This document shows, piece after piece, positions 1-16,200 of a DNA stretch of 64,000 nucleotides. Each line of letters opens with the position of its first letter. The first letter of the stretch is position 1. The notes beneath the pieces are model-generated. The model worked only from the letters and a program-made list of their open reading frames with translations, was not told where the DNA came from and searched no databases. The DNA is from Onchocerca lupi. Lineage: Eukaryota > Nematoda > Chromadorea > Rhabditida > Onchocercidae. The stretch lies in the NCBI GenBank assembly GCA_028564675.1, contig JAOVVO010000085.1:118801-182800 (forward strand), written 5' to 3'. The position numbers were made by a program, and so were the translations under genes.

Positions 1-3000
1 CTAAAAATCTTCTTTTAGATTATATCTTCTTCATTTGATTATCTTGACTACTCTATTTTGATAATATCATTTAATACAATGATAAAAGTTTTAGAGAAAG
101 TGTTCTTTTTTAAATCATTAGTCAATAATATGATCAGCTTACTGGTTCATGAAATATCAGTAAGATTTTCGTTGAAAAAGAGGAGAAACTTGGCTTGGAT
201 AAAATTTAAGATTATAAAATCTACAAAAACTAAATCTTTTACTTCTATGAACGAATACTGCCAAATCAATTAGTAGCAACATAAAGAAAGCATTATGCAT
301 ATCATTTAATATATGATTTATCTCAATCAATTTTACATCTGAAGTTTTCTTGGTCATCAAGTCAGTTGACTTCAAAGTCGACATTCAAAAATCGAATTTT
401 TGAAGGAATGAAAGAGTTCAAAAACTCTTTAAATCTGAATTAAATCAAGGAAATCGCTATATAAGACTACTTAACGTTTGAGTTATTTGATTTAAATAAA
501 TATCTACGTAAATAAAAATGTAAATATTCGTTGTTACATGCCACAGGACATTTCAAGTTTTTCACCGATTTTTTGATTTGAAATTTTGATACAACGATGT
601 ATTGGAATAGGCGCGTGTTGCTATATAGATAACGCATGTGTTTAAAAACTTTCGGATTAGCTGAATCCGGCCACGCGAAACTCGCGAAGCTATTAATAAG
701 TATTCAACAAAAAATTATCAATGTTTTTTCCAAGTTTTTAAGCAAAATAGGAAATACCATCATAATTATGGAATAATTCAAAGATCACAATACTTACTTA
801 TTCTGATAAATTTTGATGAGTTCTTTTCATTCTTGCTCACAATTTCCAAAAAAGGATTTTAAAAGATCCAAAAGCAATAATGAATCACAAGCTACTAAAA
901 TACTTTCTATCAATCTTTATTGGTGTGAAATTTCGCTTTTCTAAGGATTAAATTCTTCACTTATTGCACGCTTTTACATAAAACTGATCTAGTTGAATTT
1001 CGATAATTTTTTGTTAAATACTTAATAGAACGAAATTTAAGTATCTGATAATCAATTAATAATTTTCTTGTTTCTACTTCGGAGTTTACTCACAGAAGTT
1101 CTGCTTATAGTTAACATGAAAATTTTTTACAGAATGGCTTCGTGAAAAGAAAAAATCGGAATAAAAACTCCGAACATTAAGCATTTCAATATTTCACTGA
1201 TAGTTATTGCTGAAGTTTGAAATTTCGAAATTTAAAAAAAAAAAAAAAAACGGTAGAAGGGGCAAGGACACAATTCCTCGTATCCTGGTATTCCAAAAAT
1301 TAGACGGGACGGTATTTAAGCTATAAAATCATTTAAAAGAAATATCTACTATTGATAAAATTATACAGAAATCCTTAGAGTGAAGCTTGAAAGTCACAAA
1401 GTGCGAAAATAGCTGGCATTATTGCTAAAACTATTTTTTGGAGTTCAAATTGCTTCAATGAATAAAGGTTGATATTACAATCCTCATCAACTACAACTGA
1501 AGAATGTTCAGAACATTCCACCGCCCCATCTTTTTCCATTCCTAGTTTTGTTTACTCGTTCTAATTACCTGCAATATCAATTGATATAAATTAAAGAAGC
1601 ACAAAGCAAAAATGAATCCTAGCATGGAGTAAAGTCCCGGTTCACTGAATGCAACATTGCAAGCATAGCTTAAAACTGCTAAATCAAAGACATCGTTTCA
1701 GATGTGATGAGTGAGAATGCATAAACAATTTGAACAGAAGTTTTTTCACGGAATCCACTTAAACAATGATTTATCGAATCGATGCTGACAAACTTCCCTC
1801 TGGAAATAGGATCATTTGTTGCGTAATCTGCAAAACCTTCCTCTAGAATCAATGATAAAATGTTCTTCAATCCTAAATTGCAGTCCTTTTGTATTGCTCG
1901 TTTCAATGATAGTTTTAGTAACATTTCGCTTATGTTTGCAAGGAAATTTTAGAACAACATTGTTATGCTTGAAGAGAAACACATAAGAACGAATTAATTG
2001 TAGATTTCTTCTTCATTCGGAATTTTCAGATTGGAAGACATAAGAATTATAAGCATTATGAATTCTTTATAATTTTCAAAACTATATGTTTTGGGATTTA
2101 AAAACAACTCATATTTTGAACACTACATGTCTCTGTAATTAAAAATGTAATCACCAAACCAAAATAATCATCAGTTATCTATTTCAGTTTATTGCGAACT
2201 CATTCCAATTTCTTGATAACATATGACAAAGTCACTTTAAATTAAGTTACGAGAAATTTTATATTTTTTCCCAGAAATTTTCTTACATTTGCTATATAAA
2301 ACTCTTTAAACAATGAATCCAATAACAAAAATAATTTACTGAAAAAATTAATGATCAAAGTCATTATTATGTACAAATGGGATGTAAAATAATCACAAAT
2401 CTTCAAGACAACAAAAGGATATTCTATATCACAGCTGATAATTAGTCATTTAATCTATTCATCTAAAAAAAAAAATCTCTGTGGAATCGTATCTGCACTT
2501 CATCTTTCGCGATATTTCATAAAACACTCGAAAAAAATGAAGAAATGTCCTAAAGCTTTAAAAAAAAAAAAAAAAAAAAAAACTTTCAAAAAATCTAATC
2601 AGCGCTCACTCAAAATCTAACTGATGCTCATTTCTTGAACTATGAAAATTTCGAAAAAAGCACAAAAATATGGAAAACCGAACATCCTTCATTCAAAATT
2701 TTACTGCAATTCTTCGAAAATTAAAACTGACATAAATTAAGCACCATAAAAGTGTGAAAACATTCTACCGAAAAGAAAATATGCAACGGATTCGAAAAAA
2801 AAGAAAGAAAAAATACCAGTTTCGCTAGTTGAAATTTCGAAGAGTTAACAGAAACATTTTCGATGGAAATTTTCCGCAAGACAATCTTGGCTTAAAATTA
2901 CAAAAAATTAAAGCAAGCGAACAACTATGTTTCCGTGCCGCTAAAGCGAAACTGTTGTACAATTGAATGAGAGACAAAATTAAATCTAAAAATACCGAGT

Positions 3001-4282
3001 TTTCAAAAAATGTACAATTCAGAACAGCAAGTAACATTTCTGATAAATTTGTTCATTAAGACCCGCAGTCCACATACACAAATAATATTTAGTAGGAATA
3101 GCTTGTAGGAGACCATAACTAGATTTCACGAGATTACGAAAGAAATTATATTTGACATCACCAAAAACAGAATACTTCAAATTGATAAACAGGATTACAA
3201 ACCAAAAAGGCTAAAGAAAAAACTTGACATCAACCGATACAATAGAACGGAAAGATCTCCAAGAGAGAAAAATTGACTAACAAACTAGTGCAAAATAGTG
3301 ACAAAATTATTTTGACGGATAAATTCAAATGATAGTATCAACTACGACTCATTTTATCTCTACAAGTTTTAACAAATGTCTGTATCTCAAGTAGGAATAA
3401 CCTTGTTAAATCACTAATTTCAAAAATAAATGCTAGGCGTTTTCGAAATTTTCCACAGATTCAAGAAAATGAAGCTAAAACTCCATACGATTCCATATTC
3501 ATATTCCAATTCTCAATTTCACTAACACTTTTCTTGCATAAAGTATAAGGAATAGTTCTAATGGTTTTATGAAATTTTGAACTAACAAAGTGGATTGGAA
3601 AAATGTGAAAATTAGAAAGTGAAAATATTGGAGAGCATCGATGATATCTTGAATAATATAAATAACAAGAAATACTAAAATACTGACAGTATTAATTCAG
3701 AATATCACCATCTCTTAGACTAGAATTAAACCTAACTGCCTTTCATTTGCCTATTAATCATTGTTACTTCCACAGTTTTCATAATTAGATAGTAAATTTT
3801 CCTAGAAATGTTTAACCTCAAAGCAGGATCAAAAACTCAAAAATCCCTGCAGCGATTTGCTTGAAATTTGAACTGAACGTATAAGCTTTTAAAGAATTAG
3901 GCCTACAAAGAATAAAAACAAAAACAAAACCAAACAGGTTTAATTATGCCCTCAACCCTGCACTCAGATCAATCATTCTACAGAAAAATATATCGACAAT
4001 TATACCAATAACAAAAATATCTCGCATTTGCTTGTGATACTTCCGCCTGCACTGATATTCAAGATTTCTCAAAAATTGCTTCAAAAGTTCTCAATCCACA
4101 TAGTCTAAATATGAACTTCTTATAAGCATGTATCATTATAAAAAGATTTTCGTTTTCTTAATGTCAGTATTATAATGTTAGGCAATTGAAGGATAATTGA
4201 ACAGTCAATATATCTACAAAAAAATTGGCATCAGTTGGATCATACGTGAATCGCCTTTTTCTTACATATAAATAACAATAAA
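1..4282. other. Intergenic region, no supported gene
   Basis: AT-rich sequence with many homopolymer A/T runs (for example near 1,219 and 2,560). No reading frame here has both family similarity and consistent splice signals. An 81-codon open frame on the minus strand at 1,679-1,924 is the best open stretch, but I recognise nothing in it. One copy of a dispersed repeat lies at about 500-640. The region lies downstream of the DGK gene, so it includes that gene's 3' UTR next to 4,283. Confidence 0.6.
500..640 (+). repeat. Dispersed repeat, copy 1
   Basis: This copy begins with a block reading TAAATAAAAATGTAAAT followed by TCGTTGT. It has a middle block with TTCACCGA and AAATTT, then ends ACAACG...ATAGGCGCGT...CTATATAG. 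The same blocks in the same order occur at about 48,405-48,535 and, shortened, at 48,232-48,310. I see no coding sequence or terminal inverted repeats in this copy. The family is not one I can name. Confidence 0.6.
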
Positions 4283-7200
4283 TCATAAAAAAGCATCGCC
4301 TTCTTCATCATCATCATCATCGCCATTTGTACAAGCAGAAGCAGAATGCAATTCATCGGATATGCTTTTCTCATGTATCAATGGACCGGAATTAATATTT
4401 CGGAGTATGCAAGGATGGATTCGAGATGAAGATGGTGAAGTTTCGTTCCGGACAGTTCGAACTGCTGCATTTGTTGTCGAGGATGTTGCGTTACGACGAG
4501 ACTTCTTTGCTTTCTTCAGCATTTTAGCCTAAATTTTTAAAACAGCATTTACGATGTAACCCACAACATTTCATTTAAATCTAGGTGAAAATATTCATTT
4601 CTCATTTGAAATTGAAAATTGAGAGAAAAAAAATGCGTCTCTTTCCATTTAGCCGAACCTATCTACTGCTTTCTAAACTGAATCGAAGATAAAACAAATT
4701 TTGAAAATCTTCAAATAAGTATGATTTAAAAAAAATATGATTAAAGTTGCGTGGTGAGAAGTCCGGAAATACAAAGAACGAGTTAAAGATATCAGATCAT
4801 ATTATATGGCTTGTTCGCTTCAGTTTTATTAGTCTGCTGAAATGTTCATATACTGTGACAAAAATTAATGTAAGCTATAACTTTCTTAAAGTATTGAAAT
4901 CATGTTGCATGGAAATGAATAGCAAATAATAAAGTAACACTTATCCATGGAGCGGAAGTGAAAATGACAAGTAATCACGATTTCTTTGTGATTTGTGCAC
5001 AAATTTAGGAAAACTTATTTTATTTTGGAAATGACAGCTATTATTATACCAATTCGGCAAATAGGAGTGACAATTACTACTTTCTCAATTCGAAAATCAA
5101 CCAAAAGAGAAATTGCGATGCAAAAAATGAAAAAGAACTATTCAGAATAAAACTTACACAATGAAATCATTAAGCCGTAATTACTGCAAGTAAGAAGTAT
5201 TATTTGAAAACATAAATTTATTAGCAGTAGTATCAGAATAATAGAAACACATCTTTTTTCGGTTTTAGGAATGTTACTGTATTTCTATATTTTAAATTAC
5301 AACTGAAAACACATTTCATATAAAATTATATTTTGAAAAATAAAGTCATAAGGATCAAATTCGTGCCATTTGAAAGAACAATCTTTGAGGTCAATAACTT
5401 AAAAACACTTTAAATTCTTTCTTTTTAGAAGTTATGCTATCGCAAAGACAACGAAAATATAGACGTAGAAGGGTCGCATTAGCTCGTACTAGTAATGAAA
5501 ATGGCGTTAAAAAGAGTTGAACAGAATCTCACTCAGCAAAGAGATAGTACAATTTAGAAGGTTTATGAAGCATCTTTCCCGTTTATTATCTTATGTATCT
5601 CAAGATATATCAGAAACTCTGCATTAAGAGTTAATTAAAGCATAGTTTAATTACAGTTAGATGACTAGCATTGCAAGTCCCATCCAAGGGATCAACAGAA
5701 GCTCTGCGATAATTGTAGTATTCTTAATGATCTTGATAGAAATGTGCAGGATTTTTAACATAACTTTTTTTATTTAACATGTCAGAGTAACCTAATCAAA
5801 AGAATCGCTCTTCTAAACAACTTCCCATTCCATATAAATAATCAATATTACAATGCAGTAGTCATTATACGTTTGTGTTTTTTATGACAAACCAAAAATA
5901 TGTGAAATGAATGCTAAATGGAATCACAACCATCAAAAAGGTATGAATATATAATTCCATCAAACATTTTTATAGTTCACATTTTAACAGATCAAAATAA
6001 ATTATGGACAAGAAAAGAGTAAAATGAAAATATTCCTTATACAGTATCTAATTTATACATGATCCAGCAAAATCATTAAGAACTATAATTCAAGTAGAAT
6101 GAAAATATAAAAGAAAAAAAAATTAAAATACACTTTAAAAGGATAAATAAAATGAATAAAAAAAAAATATTGCAAAGGCTTCATTTATCGCCATCATCAA
6201 TTTAAAAAGTTTTCCAAGATTTTAGTCCCAACAAAATTCGAAAAACTCAATTCTTTTCTTAAAAGAAATGCTTACTTTAAGAGCAGACTTTAGAATTGTT
6301 ATAGTACCAGGTGGTTGTATATGTGGCTCACCATCCACTTGTACTGGCCACTCTTCATGTGTTGTGATTCGTATCTGCAAGAAAAGATTTAAGGTTTTTT
6401 CTACGGAAAGCCTTAAATCTCGAAATTGATGACAATCCTATTCTAGAAGAATTGGATGTATGCAATTATTCACTACTCCTTGATAAATGTAATATTTTTC
6501 CGTGCAAATAATCTATAATGATAGCAGCGACAAACTGTGCCCATTCAGAAGGTTTCAAAATACTTTCGTTGATTTGGAAAAATATGCAATTCGAACTATT
6601 AATAATCCGGTCAATAATAAATGAATATGGAATGATCTGATACCGGAACCATCTCTCAAAAAGACAATGTGTGATCGCAATTAACATATTATCGCGCCAC
6701 CGCTCCCAATGAATGATAGATAACTCCGGTAATCTTCGTAAAACAAAGTACAATAAAAAATGGATATTTCCGCAATAGAAACATTACTCACACTTCCTCC
6801 TTGAGCGATTCTTATACCGGCTGATAATTTGGACTGAATGAGGCCTAGTCGAGAGACATCTGAGATACCAACTACCTATAAATTTGTAAGAATCTGCCAA
6901 GGACAACAGTTATTTCCACACAAATCGGTTTTCTTCTAACAAAATTTCTAATAAAGTAATGAAATAAGTAAAAAAAAAAAAAAAACTTTTTTTCGAATAT
7001 TATAAGCATAAAAGAAAATTGCGCATAAACTAAATTATTTTTCTGTAATTAATAAAACTAGCAAAAAGTATAAGAAAAAACTTAAATGACACCAAAACTT
7101 GCAAGGAATGCGAGGAAGTTAAATTAAGAGAAAAACTTACTTCAAGCAATCCATCGTAATGTGTCGGCTTTTGAAACTGTCCCTCTTCTTTTGCTGTTCC

Positions 7201-10200
7201 CCAAGGATTTGCTCCACTCCCCCAACTTAAAATTGCTTATATTCTACGAAAATTTCGAAAATTATTCACTTTGTATTTCAATATTATTGAACTTAACAAC
7301 TGAACTTCAGATGTTAAAGTCCCAAAAATAAAAAAGAAAAATTATCTCGCAAAATCGGATAGATACTCAAAAAGCAAAATTGTCTCGCCTATCAATAATT
7401 ATAGTTCATCGATTACAACTACAAAACAGGAATTTATTTATTGAATGCCTCTTTTATCCCCATACTCTTCAATTTCTTCAGTGAATTAGCAAAAAATATT
7501 AAAAGAAGAAAATAGAGAAAAACTGAAGGCAAGTTCTATACCTCAACAAGTTTAAAACAATAATACCCTCTATGCAAGGCAATTCGATTATTTTACCATC
7601 CACTTCTAATTCGACCCGTTTCCAAAGATCTTTACATGCTCTTTCAAAGAACGCTTTTTGTAAACCGATTTTCACATATTGTGTTTTGTTGAACAAGCGT
7701 GAACTGAATTTTTCTGGATTCGCATCCCTCTGAAACAATAGTTTATTCATAAACCTTTTTATAATCTACATATCCTATCAAATTTTTCATATTACGATGA
7801 AAAGCTAAATATTGTTGAGATACAAAAAGATAGTGCTGTTGAAATTTCAATTAAAACGAGAAAATAATAAACCATCAATAGCCTATCCACGAAAAAATCA
7901 AATAAAACAATCCTTAAGTAGTAGTCGACCTAATAGTGGCCCTGAAATCTTTATAAAAGAAAAATTCTTATCTTCCTTTCATCAGCTATAAGTTTTCACA
8001 TTATTTATTAATTATCCTATAATGATGATACTATAACTTTCCATGAAATGAATAATTTCATCTCATTAAGAAATATGAAGTCCTAACTTTATTATGAAAT
8101 TGCAAACAGACATCCGCATCGATTCCAATTCCAAAGTAATTATTCATTATAATCATGGAAGTTTGATCCTCGGGATTATTCATCATTTGTCCTGCATCTG
8201 TACTTGATTCAACACTAGATGTTGTTGACGGTTGTGTACGTTCTTCCTCATGAAAAACTACTGCCCATCTGCAATCTTTTGCTTATCAGTTTCGAAATGA
8301 CAGCAAACTATGACTTAAATCTCTTTAAATTTTTCCTAGATCAAATTATGCTCTACATGGAAATGATGAAAACTGGTAACAAAATATTTCCAGTAGTCCT
8401 TTCATGCCAACAGTGATCAATTCATAAATATTTTTAAAATAATTTCAATGATTCAAAAACACTTGCTACCTATCCAAGCGTATTTCTTCAGCCTCAATAA
8501 CATCTCGAAGAATATCTATTGGATTTTCTTCACCACTATAACCACCACCCCATCGTAAAACTCTTGCCAAATCATTACCAGTGCCTAATGGAACAATACC
8601 ACATGGTGGAGAAAAACATGCAGCATCCTGAAAAAATATTTTTCAAAGTAGTAATTGCGGAAGCTGCGGGTCAAAACTTAATAAAACCCGAACATCCTAT
8701 TTTTCATAATTAAACTTTTTTAAATTATGCAGCTGACCAAAGAGACAATCAAGAGCAGTAACCTGTTTAGCAATATCTAAACATTGCAAAACCCAACCAA
8801 TTGTACCATCGCCACCGCAAGCCAAAATCTTATATTTTGGAACATTTCGGAAAACATATAACCTAAAATCAAAATGACGCGACAGAAATTCATAAAATGC
8901 GCAATTAGATTCTGCTTCATGTCATTTTGCTTGCTAATAAAAATAAGATTTTCAATAGTAGGCAAAAAATATATTTTAAAATAAAGAAAACGGAAATGAA
9001 ATTTTCAAATGCTTACCCAACTAATGGACCACCTTTTAATACATCGAATACTTGAAAAGGATTCAATAATCGTCTGAACGATTTAATTAATTCATTACCC
9101 TGACAACCACCACTTTTAACATTTACAAGTACCAAAAGAGGTTCGCAATCCGATGATAACATGTGGGGCTGAAAGAACTTTGAAGAAAAATAAGATTCTA
9201 CGATTAGTCAAATTTTTAACTTATTTTAACCAAAAACTGAATGATTAGTCCAATATAATGGAGTCTTTGCTTCTCTTAATAATGTAGTAATGAAGTTGAA
9301 ACGATTTCTTCTTAATACGATGTCTTAATACGTGTGTGTATTCCAACTGTAGAGTTCAGCGCTGAAAATGAAAACTAAGATACAAAAACTAAGAAAATGA
9401 AAACTAAGATTGTCCGCATACTCAGTACTCGGCTACTGCTTTCTGCATAAGGTTTATAAATCCTATCAAATTTTACTATCGGCTAACCTGAACATTGGGA
9501 AGACAAAGTACTATTAATTTCTTTTCTTCGTAAACTGCATTCTGGAGACGTTGTACTGCCGAAGTTGCAGCTTTTGCTGTGTTGAATGTAATTACCAGTG
9601 AGCCATATTCGAAATATATTGGTCCAATAGCAGTGAAAGGCTTTTCTGAAAAGTAAAGCATAATTTGAAAGTAAGTGAAATCATCTTACTTCATTTTTTT
9701 TTCCTCTTTTCAAATCCACTTCACGAATTCAAAATTTCTTAGAAATCTTTATGAGAAAATATTAGGATAAATTTAGATCAATTTTAGTTTTATCTCGAGA
9801 ATTTGAAGAAAAACATGGAAAGTATAACGCAATAAAAAGTAAAAGTTTGTTTTGATGCCATTTAAAGAGTTTTTTAAATTGATTGAGAGCACTTTTGGCT
9901 ATATTGATGATATGAAAAAATGACAGAGAAGAAAGCTTCAGCTTGCTGCGAAAGACAAAAAAGACAAACAACATTATGCTTTGCAGCACATATCTCTCCC
10001 AACCGAAAATAAATGATGACCTTTAGCGCCTAATAGTCGTAAAAGAATTCTTTCATACTGTCTTTGAGCCAATGAAAGCGGTAAATTGGCAACAAAAACA
10101 GCGTGTTCATGCGGATCGTCCTTTTCTTGTAGATAAAAACGAACAACGTGATAACGTCGTAAGGAATCCTAGAATTTGGAAAAATAAAAAAAAAATGTAA

Positions 10201-13200
10201 TAAGAGAGAAAAAATAAAAATAAAAATGTTTTTGTGACTATTCATCATCATTCTACTTGAAATCAGTTCAGTTTTTTTAAAAGCTTGCCTTTTTATTACT
10301 GTAACATGAAACGTAAGAGCATCCTGTTTCAGATAGAAAATTTGCAGAAAAAGCAGGAAAAATCAGTTAAAGTTATACCTTTCTTAAATTCCTCACAAGC
10401 TGCAACATATTTTCCTGTGAATTCGCAGTTCTTTCAGCAACACCACGATCGAGCGAAACTTCAATTAAATTATAACGATTAGCTGAATTTCGATCCAACC
10501 CAAAGTGATCCAGTGCTTCTGCTATTGCATCTTGCACCAATGTTTCTTTTGTAACTAACAGTGAACAAAATGTTACTGGTACTCTAAAAAAAGTGGTCAT
10601 TCCACTGTATTTAATATTATTATTTGGAGCTTTAGAAAGATTTTCCCGAAGCGTGAAGAGGTACGCTAATTTCAATTAAATCTGAAAAGATTTAAGTCAT
10701 GTGTTTTTTCTTGATTGATTCCGCATTCTAGAATTTTATATAGAGGATCCAAAAAAGCATTTCGTCGATAATAACTTAAATATAAAAATTAAAGTTATGG
10801 GCAAAAGGTGCAGCATACAAATACGGCTTTTCATATATGATTTAATTAATGCTTAGAAAAGGAATATGGAACGAAATATTTTCAGCGTAATGACTGCAAC
10901 AACAAATCATCTTAGTTGACAAATCATTAAAATTTACCTAAGCCAACCACCATATAATTTAACAACTGTTTTTTCAGGATCATCTTTATATCGAAGGAAA
11001 ATTTGTATACGACGTCCCTCCGGTCGCCGTGCATTTCTCAGTGGCAGTGGGTCTTCAAGCAATTCTTCCTCGCCATCTGGAAAGATTTTTGAATTCTTCG
11101 GCACTGAAATTTATCGAAAGAAGTGGTAAATGATTTTTGAACCTAATTGCTACATGATAAATACTGAATTCAGAAATACGTAAGAAAAATAGTGAAAAAA
11201 CATTCTAAACCCCTGCATTTATATAAATTATAAAAAATACTCACTGTCATTGAGCACTTGCGTAATATAATAAAAATCAGGATTGTCACTGATATGAAAT
11301 CTCCTGAGTGCCATGTCCTAACATAAATTATATAAATGAGCATAGAAACTTTGCTAACTGAATATTAAGCTTATGTTAGCATAAAATTTCGAAAAAAAAA
11401 AAGAAACTTCATTTCATATTGCGAACAGATTTTTTTTTTGTCTTTTAGTCTATTGCAACCAAAAAAAAAAAAAAAAAAGAAAAAAACTAATGAATTAAAA
11501 ATTGGTAAAATTGCAATGAATATAATTCAGAGATGAAAGCATCCTACTTAATATTTCTCTCGTACGTATTTGCATCGTTTGCAATCTTTTAGACTGAATT
11601 CTCTAAAATTATTCGTTTCATTTTGAAAGTTGTGACCAAATTATTCGACTATTTCGATGATCTTTAAAAAATCAATCTTTCTTTTTATCCTTCTAGTGTT
11701 CAAGAATAATAATTCAACATAAAAATTTAAAAAGCGAAATATTTTAACTTACTCGTATCTGCTGAATCGAAGCTGTTTTTGGTACGGTGGCAGTGCGATA
11801 TACGTATTTCCTGAGAGAGCTATTGCCATCAAAAATACGCAGAATTTCGTAGTCCTCTTTTTCTTTTGTTTCATCCGAAAAACTCGATACTAAATCTTCT
11901 GGATGTGTTTTCACTGGTGATGATGCTGAAATCCAAAAAATTGTGTGAAAACACTAAAATTTTCTGGAAGTGCTCTGCAAATAACTTAGTATGCGGTCTT
12001 ATCAAGAAAGAAAGAATAGATCTAATTACTAACAACTACTTAATGATTCCACACTTACAAAATTTCTACTATCATTAAACTAAAATACAATTTTTTTTAA
12101 AAACAAAATGAAGAAAATACGACAGAATTTTGCAAATGCGTCGAAAAAAAAAAGGATATACGTTGCTGGTTGAAACCTTCGGGATGAGTTCCTTGAATGT
12201 TAAGCAACTGTTTCATTGGGAGTTCTGTCCTTGGAATTGTCAGTGCATTGGGTGGCAACATGATCTTTCTCAAAGCACCAAAATCGCATTCAAGAGACAT
12301 CTGACGATAACAGATAGCATGAGCCTGAAAATCATAAAATATTTTTCTGAAGTAAATTTTTTCATATCTCCAATTTTTCCATATAAAACTTTCTCCGTAA
12401 ATTATTTAACTTATTCATTTTATGCAAGTTCTATTTTCTTTGATGATGGTTTCCTAATTGGATAGTTCTATCGTCGTTGTAGGAAAATTCTGCAGTGCTC
12501 TGCACAGCATACTAGAACACGGAACGAATTTCATTTTTTCGGAAATTTTTTTTAGCTTTTAAATTTCGAGCTACTTTTTCAAAAACATCCGCTTGGTTTT
12601 CATACTTTTAAAGTTACAATATATATAATCTGATAGCCCCTTTCGAAGTAAGAAATGAAAGATAAAAAAATCGAAGTTCCAGTAAAGTCAGTAAATACAA
12701 ACTAAAGTATTTAAGAATTTCGCAAAATGATAGGAGTCAGGATATTCACGTATTCCAAAAATCGCAAATATCTGACTGTGCATCCTTAAGTAATACAGGA
12801 TCACAAATCGCTACTTGGCTAAAAGATTCTAGAATGAAAAAATTTATATATATAATAATTAGAAAAACTAGTTTATATAACTGCAGTTCAGAAAATATAT
12901 GCTGATATATTTAACAATTCATAAAAACGCACCGTCGCAGAGCACCAACCACATCTCATACCAGCCAAGCACTCGTAAGACCAACAGGCTTTTCTGCATA
13001 CAACGCACTTGGAATCGCGCGGTATATTGCCCTCCCTCATATGATGATGCTGCACTTGTTTGTTCTGAAGGAATAGCAATAATAGATTGCTTAATTTTTA
13101 AAATGGATGCACGAAGAACTTTTGGTTCCTCCACTTTTTTTTTTCTAAACAGTATCTCAGAAAATTGAAATTTGTTTAATTTTTTTGCTATTGCCCAACT

Positions 13201-16200
13201 TTCGATTTTGGTTAAAATACAAATATTAAAATCTATACAATTTTAAAAAATGAAATCTTTATGATCTCAATACTTGATAGTCACTATATATATATATAAA
13301 GCCATTAAGAAAGCAAAGCAAGCTAAGCATGGTGGAATACAAATATAAACAAGTAAATTAAAAATAGCTTTGATTGAGTCCTTTACATTATACGATGAAA
13401 ATGGAACAAAGTAGATTATAGATTTGATATAATATTTAGGAACGAAAACTGGTTCCTTAAATAGATTTATGGATGAAAACAAAAATCTCGCAAACGAAGT
13501 TTGAAATTTTGAATTTGAAAATTCTCACATCATCAATTTTATTTTTGCAATACTTTAAACACTTAATAAAACTTAGAAGCAGTTAACAGCCACATTTAAT
13601 AATCACAGACGGTCTAGTTACTTCAGTTAGAACATTTCTTCATTGAAAATATTTATCAACACTCAAACGGAAATTTTACGGAACAAGTCATTTGAAAAAC
13701 AGTTTGAAATTTGCTTCAATAAAAGAGAAATCCAGTTCATCGGGATATTTAAGTTGAAAAACTTGAAGATTATGACACTTCATCTTGTAATAAATTTGGC
13801 CACACCAATAAATAGAGACGTTTTTTCCTTTTTCTTTTTTTTTTTTCAGGAATTCATTGAGTGATTTATTGAAGAAAGAAAAAAAGCTCATCATTCCATT
13901 TGCTAGGCTATCATTTTTTTCTTTTTTTTTTTTTTTTGATTCCGGGGCTTTCGAAGGGCTTTATTTTTGTTTGTAAAAAGAGTGTTATTCTAAATGACGA
14001 GAAATAAAGAGAAAGAAGAAAGATTGAGAATTTTAAAAAAAAGAGGAAACGAGCTGAATATGTGCGCTTTACTAAACAAGTTGCTTTAGAGTTCGAAAAG
14101 ATTTATTCGGGTTTCAATTCAGCATATGATGTAAGTAAACATCACTCAGCACTAACAGCTCATAGCCAATTTCCCTTTTCATCAATACATCAGTTATTGC
14201 CTCATATAACTTATGAAATAGTTCCATATTATTTAATAAAACTGCGATCCTTTTCATATTTCATATGACATTCGACAACAAAAAAAAGGCAATAAACTTT
14301 CAGAATTTAAACTTTTCAGAAAAGCTAAATCTGAAGCATAAGTTTATTCTTTTTCATCCCTCACCCTATTCCTTTCTTGTCTTTAACGAAACAAATTCTA
14401 TTCCTTTCTTGTCTTTAACGAAACAAATTCAGACATCTGAATTTTCGCACTTCAAGTATTTTACCAGAGTATACACTGCTTTACCAAGTCTTCTTTAATA
14501 AAATCTGACCTAGTGATTTCATTTTGACAGCTGACTGATTTACTAAACTGTATCACCTGATTTTAGAATTACTGAAACAAGCGCTGAGAATTAAAGTAGT
14601 GAGTCAACAAAAAATTTTGCTGAAAAAATTTTTTATTCTAATCTTAAAAGGGAAAATTGTTTCATTAATTAAAACGTTTAAGAACTTTGAAGAACCCAGA
14701 ATTTGAATACTGCAATGACAGATTTTTTAAGTGCAAGTCGCCTAAGAAATGATAAAATGAGCAAAAAAGAAAAACATACCTTATCCAAATTAGGTACATA
14801 TGTAGCAGCCTCCTTGCAGTCACTTACTGCTAAATCCTGACAGTCAACGTGAACGTAATATTCGCAAACTAAAAAATAAACAAACCGTGAATGAAAAAAT
14901 TATACAGATCGAAGATGAAGGATTGGGAAATCCCCATTTATTATAGTTGGGAAGTACATGGAGTGCATGGACCTATGATAACCATCGCAAACAGCGTAGA
15001 CCAAAATGAATAGCTTACAGCTAATATAACAAAATTAAAATTGCGAATAAAATCTCATTTTGCTTGTCTTTTGTAAATATAAAGTTCCTAATAGAAAGTT
15101 TCATAAATTTTACAGAAAACGAAACATCAATCACTGAAAAATTCTACAAAGTTAATTACACTTTCGCAGATCCTTAAATCTTCAAGCAAATTCATACATT
15201 TCCGAGAGATTATTCAGGAATTATGAAAAAATACTAACAACAAAACTTCATAATATCATCTGCAAAATGCAAAACTTGACTTGAAAATGCAACTTACCCT
15301 CACATTCAACAGCCACTGAATCATCAGTTTTTTTACGACAAACGCAGCAAAATCTCCGTTTGATATGTGATGGTTCAGACCATGTGTGAGCGACTGGATT
15401 CTGCAAAGAAAAGTCGAAACATCAATGAAATATAAAAAACCCAAATAAGACTTCAAAAATTAGAAAACATGAGATCTGATATGAATTTTAACATTTCTAT
15501 TTTATTTTGTTGAAACGAAGATTCAAATCTATGAAAAATTAGACCCATAACTTCATTGTGATAAGTAAGGGAACTGCAGTCAAAAGGAGAGACGAGATTT
15601 CTTTTAATAATTGGATGCAAATCTAAAAAAGAGTTCCATTCTCTAATATATATTCGTAAAAGTATTTCGAATATAAATTAAAACGGCGTGTATGCTACCA
15701 GAAGTTTGGTTAACTATTATATGTTATCAGCACAATCGAAAAATGCACTTCTGGAGGTAGTAAGTAGAACATATAATATATAGACATATCTATTAGAAAA
15801 GAACGCATCTATAAATTCTATGTTCAATTTATTACCGGTCCAATAAGTATGCTTTAATAGCTTTATTAGGCATATTAATTGTTACCTTTATCAACTGCAA
15901 AGCAACACCACTACAGAATGAAACAACTGTTTTCATACATTTGTCGTGACATATGAAATTGCAAACTGAAAGACTTGCTTTTCTGAATCTTTGTGAGATA
16001 AAACAAACCATTATGATATAAATCACTGCCAAATGAATCATCGTAAAAAAGACCATTTCATAATTTTGGAACTAGGTATACTTAGTAACCAGGTTTGCAC
16101 TAATTGGCTATTGAATTACGATTTCACTCAACAAATATGTTTCTTTTTTTACCAAATACGCCGTGCATGAAATATATCTAATAAATTCTTATATAATAAT

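Noticed and set aside
1679..1924. 81-codon minus-strand frame as a gene
   Set aside because: There is no recognisable product, and no supporting upstream exons or splice partner; it may be chance.
15690..15780. Apparent hairpin in a DGK intron
   Set aside because: The complementary blocks (ACCAGAAGT/ACTTCTGG and ATTATATGTT/AACATATAAT) are in the wrong order to nest in one stem.
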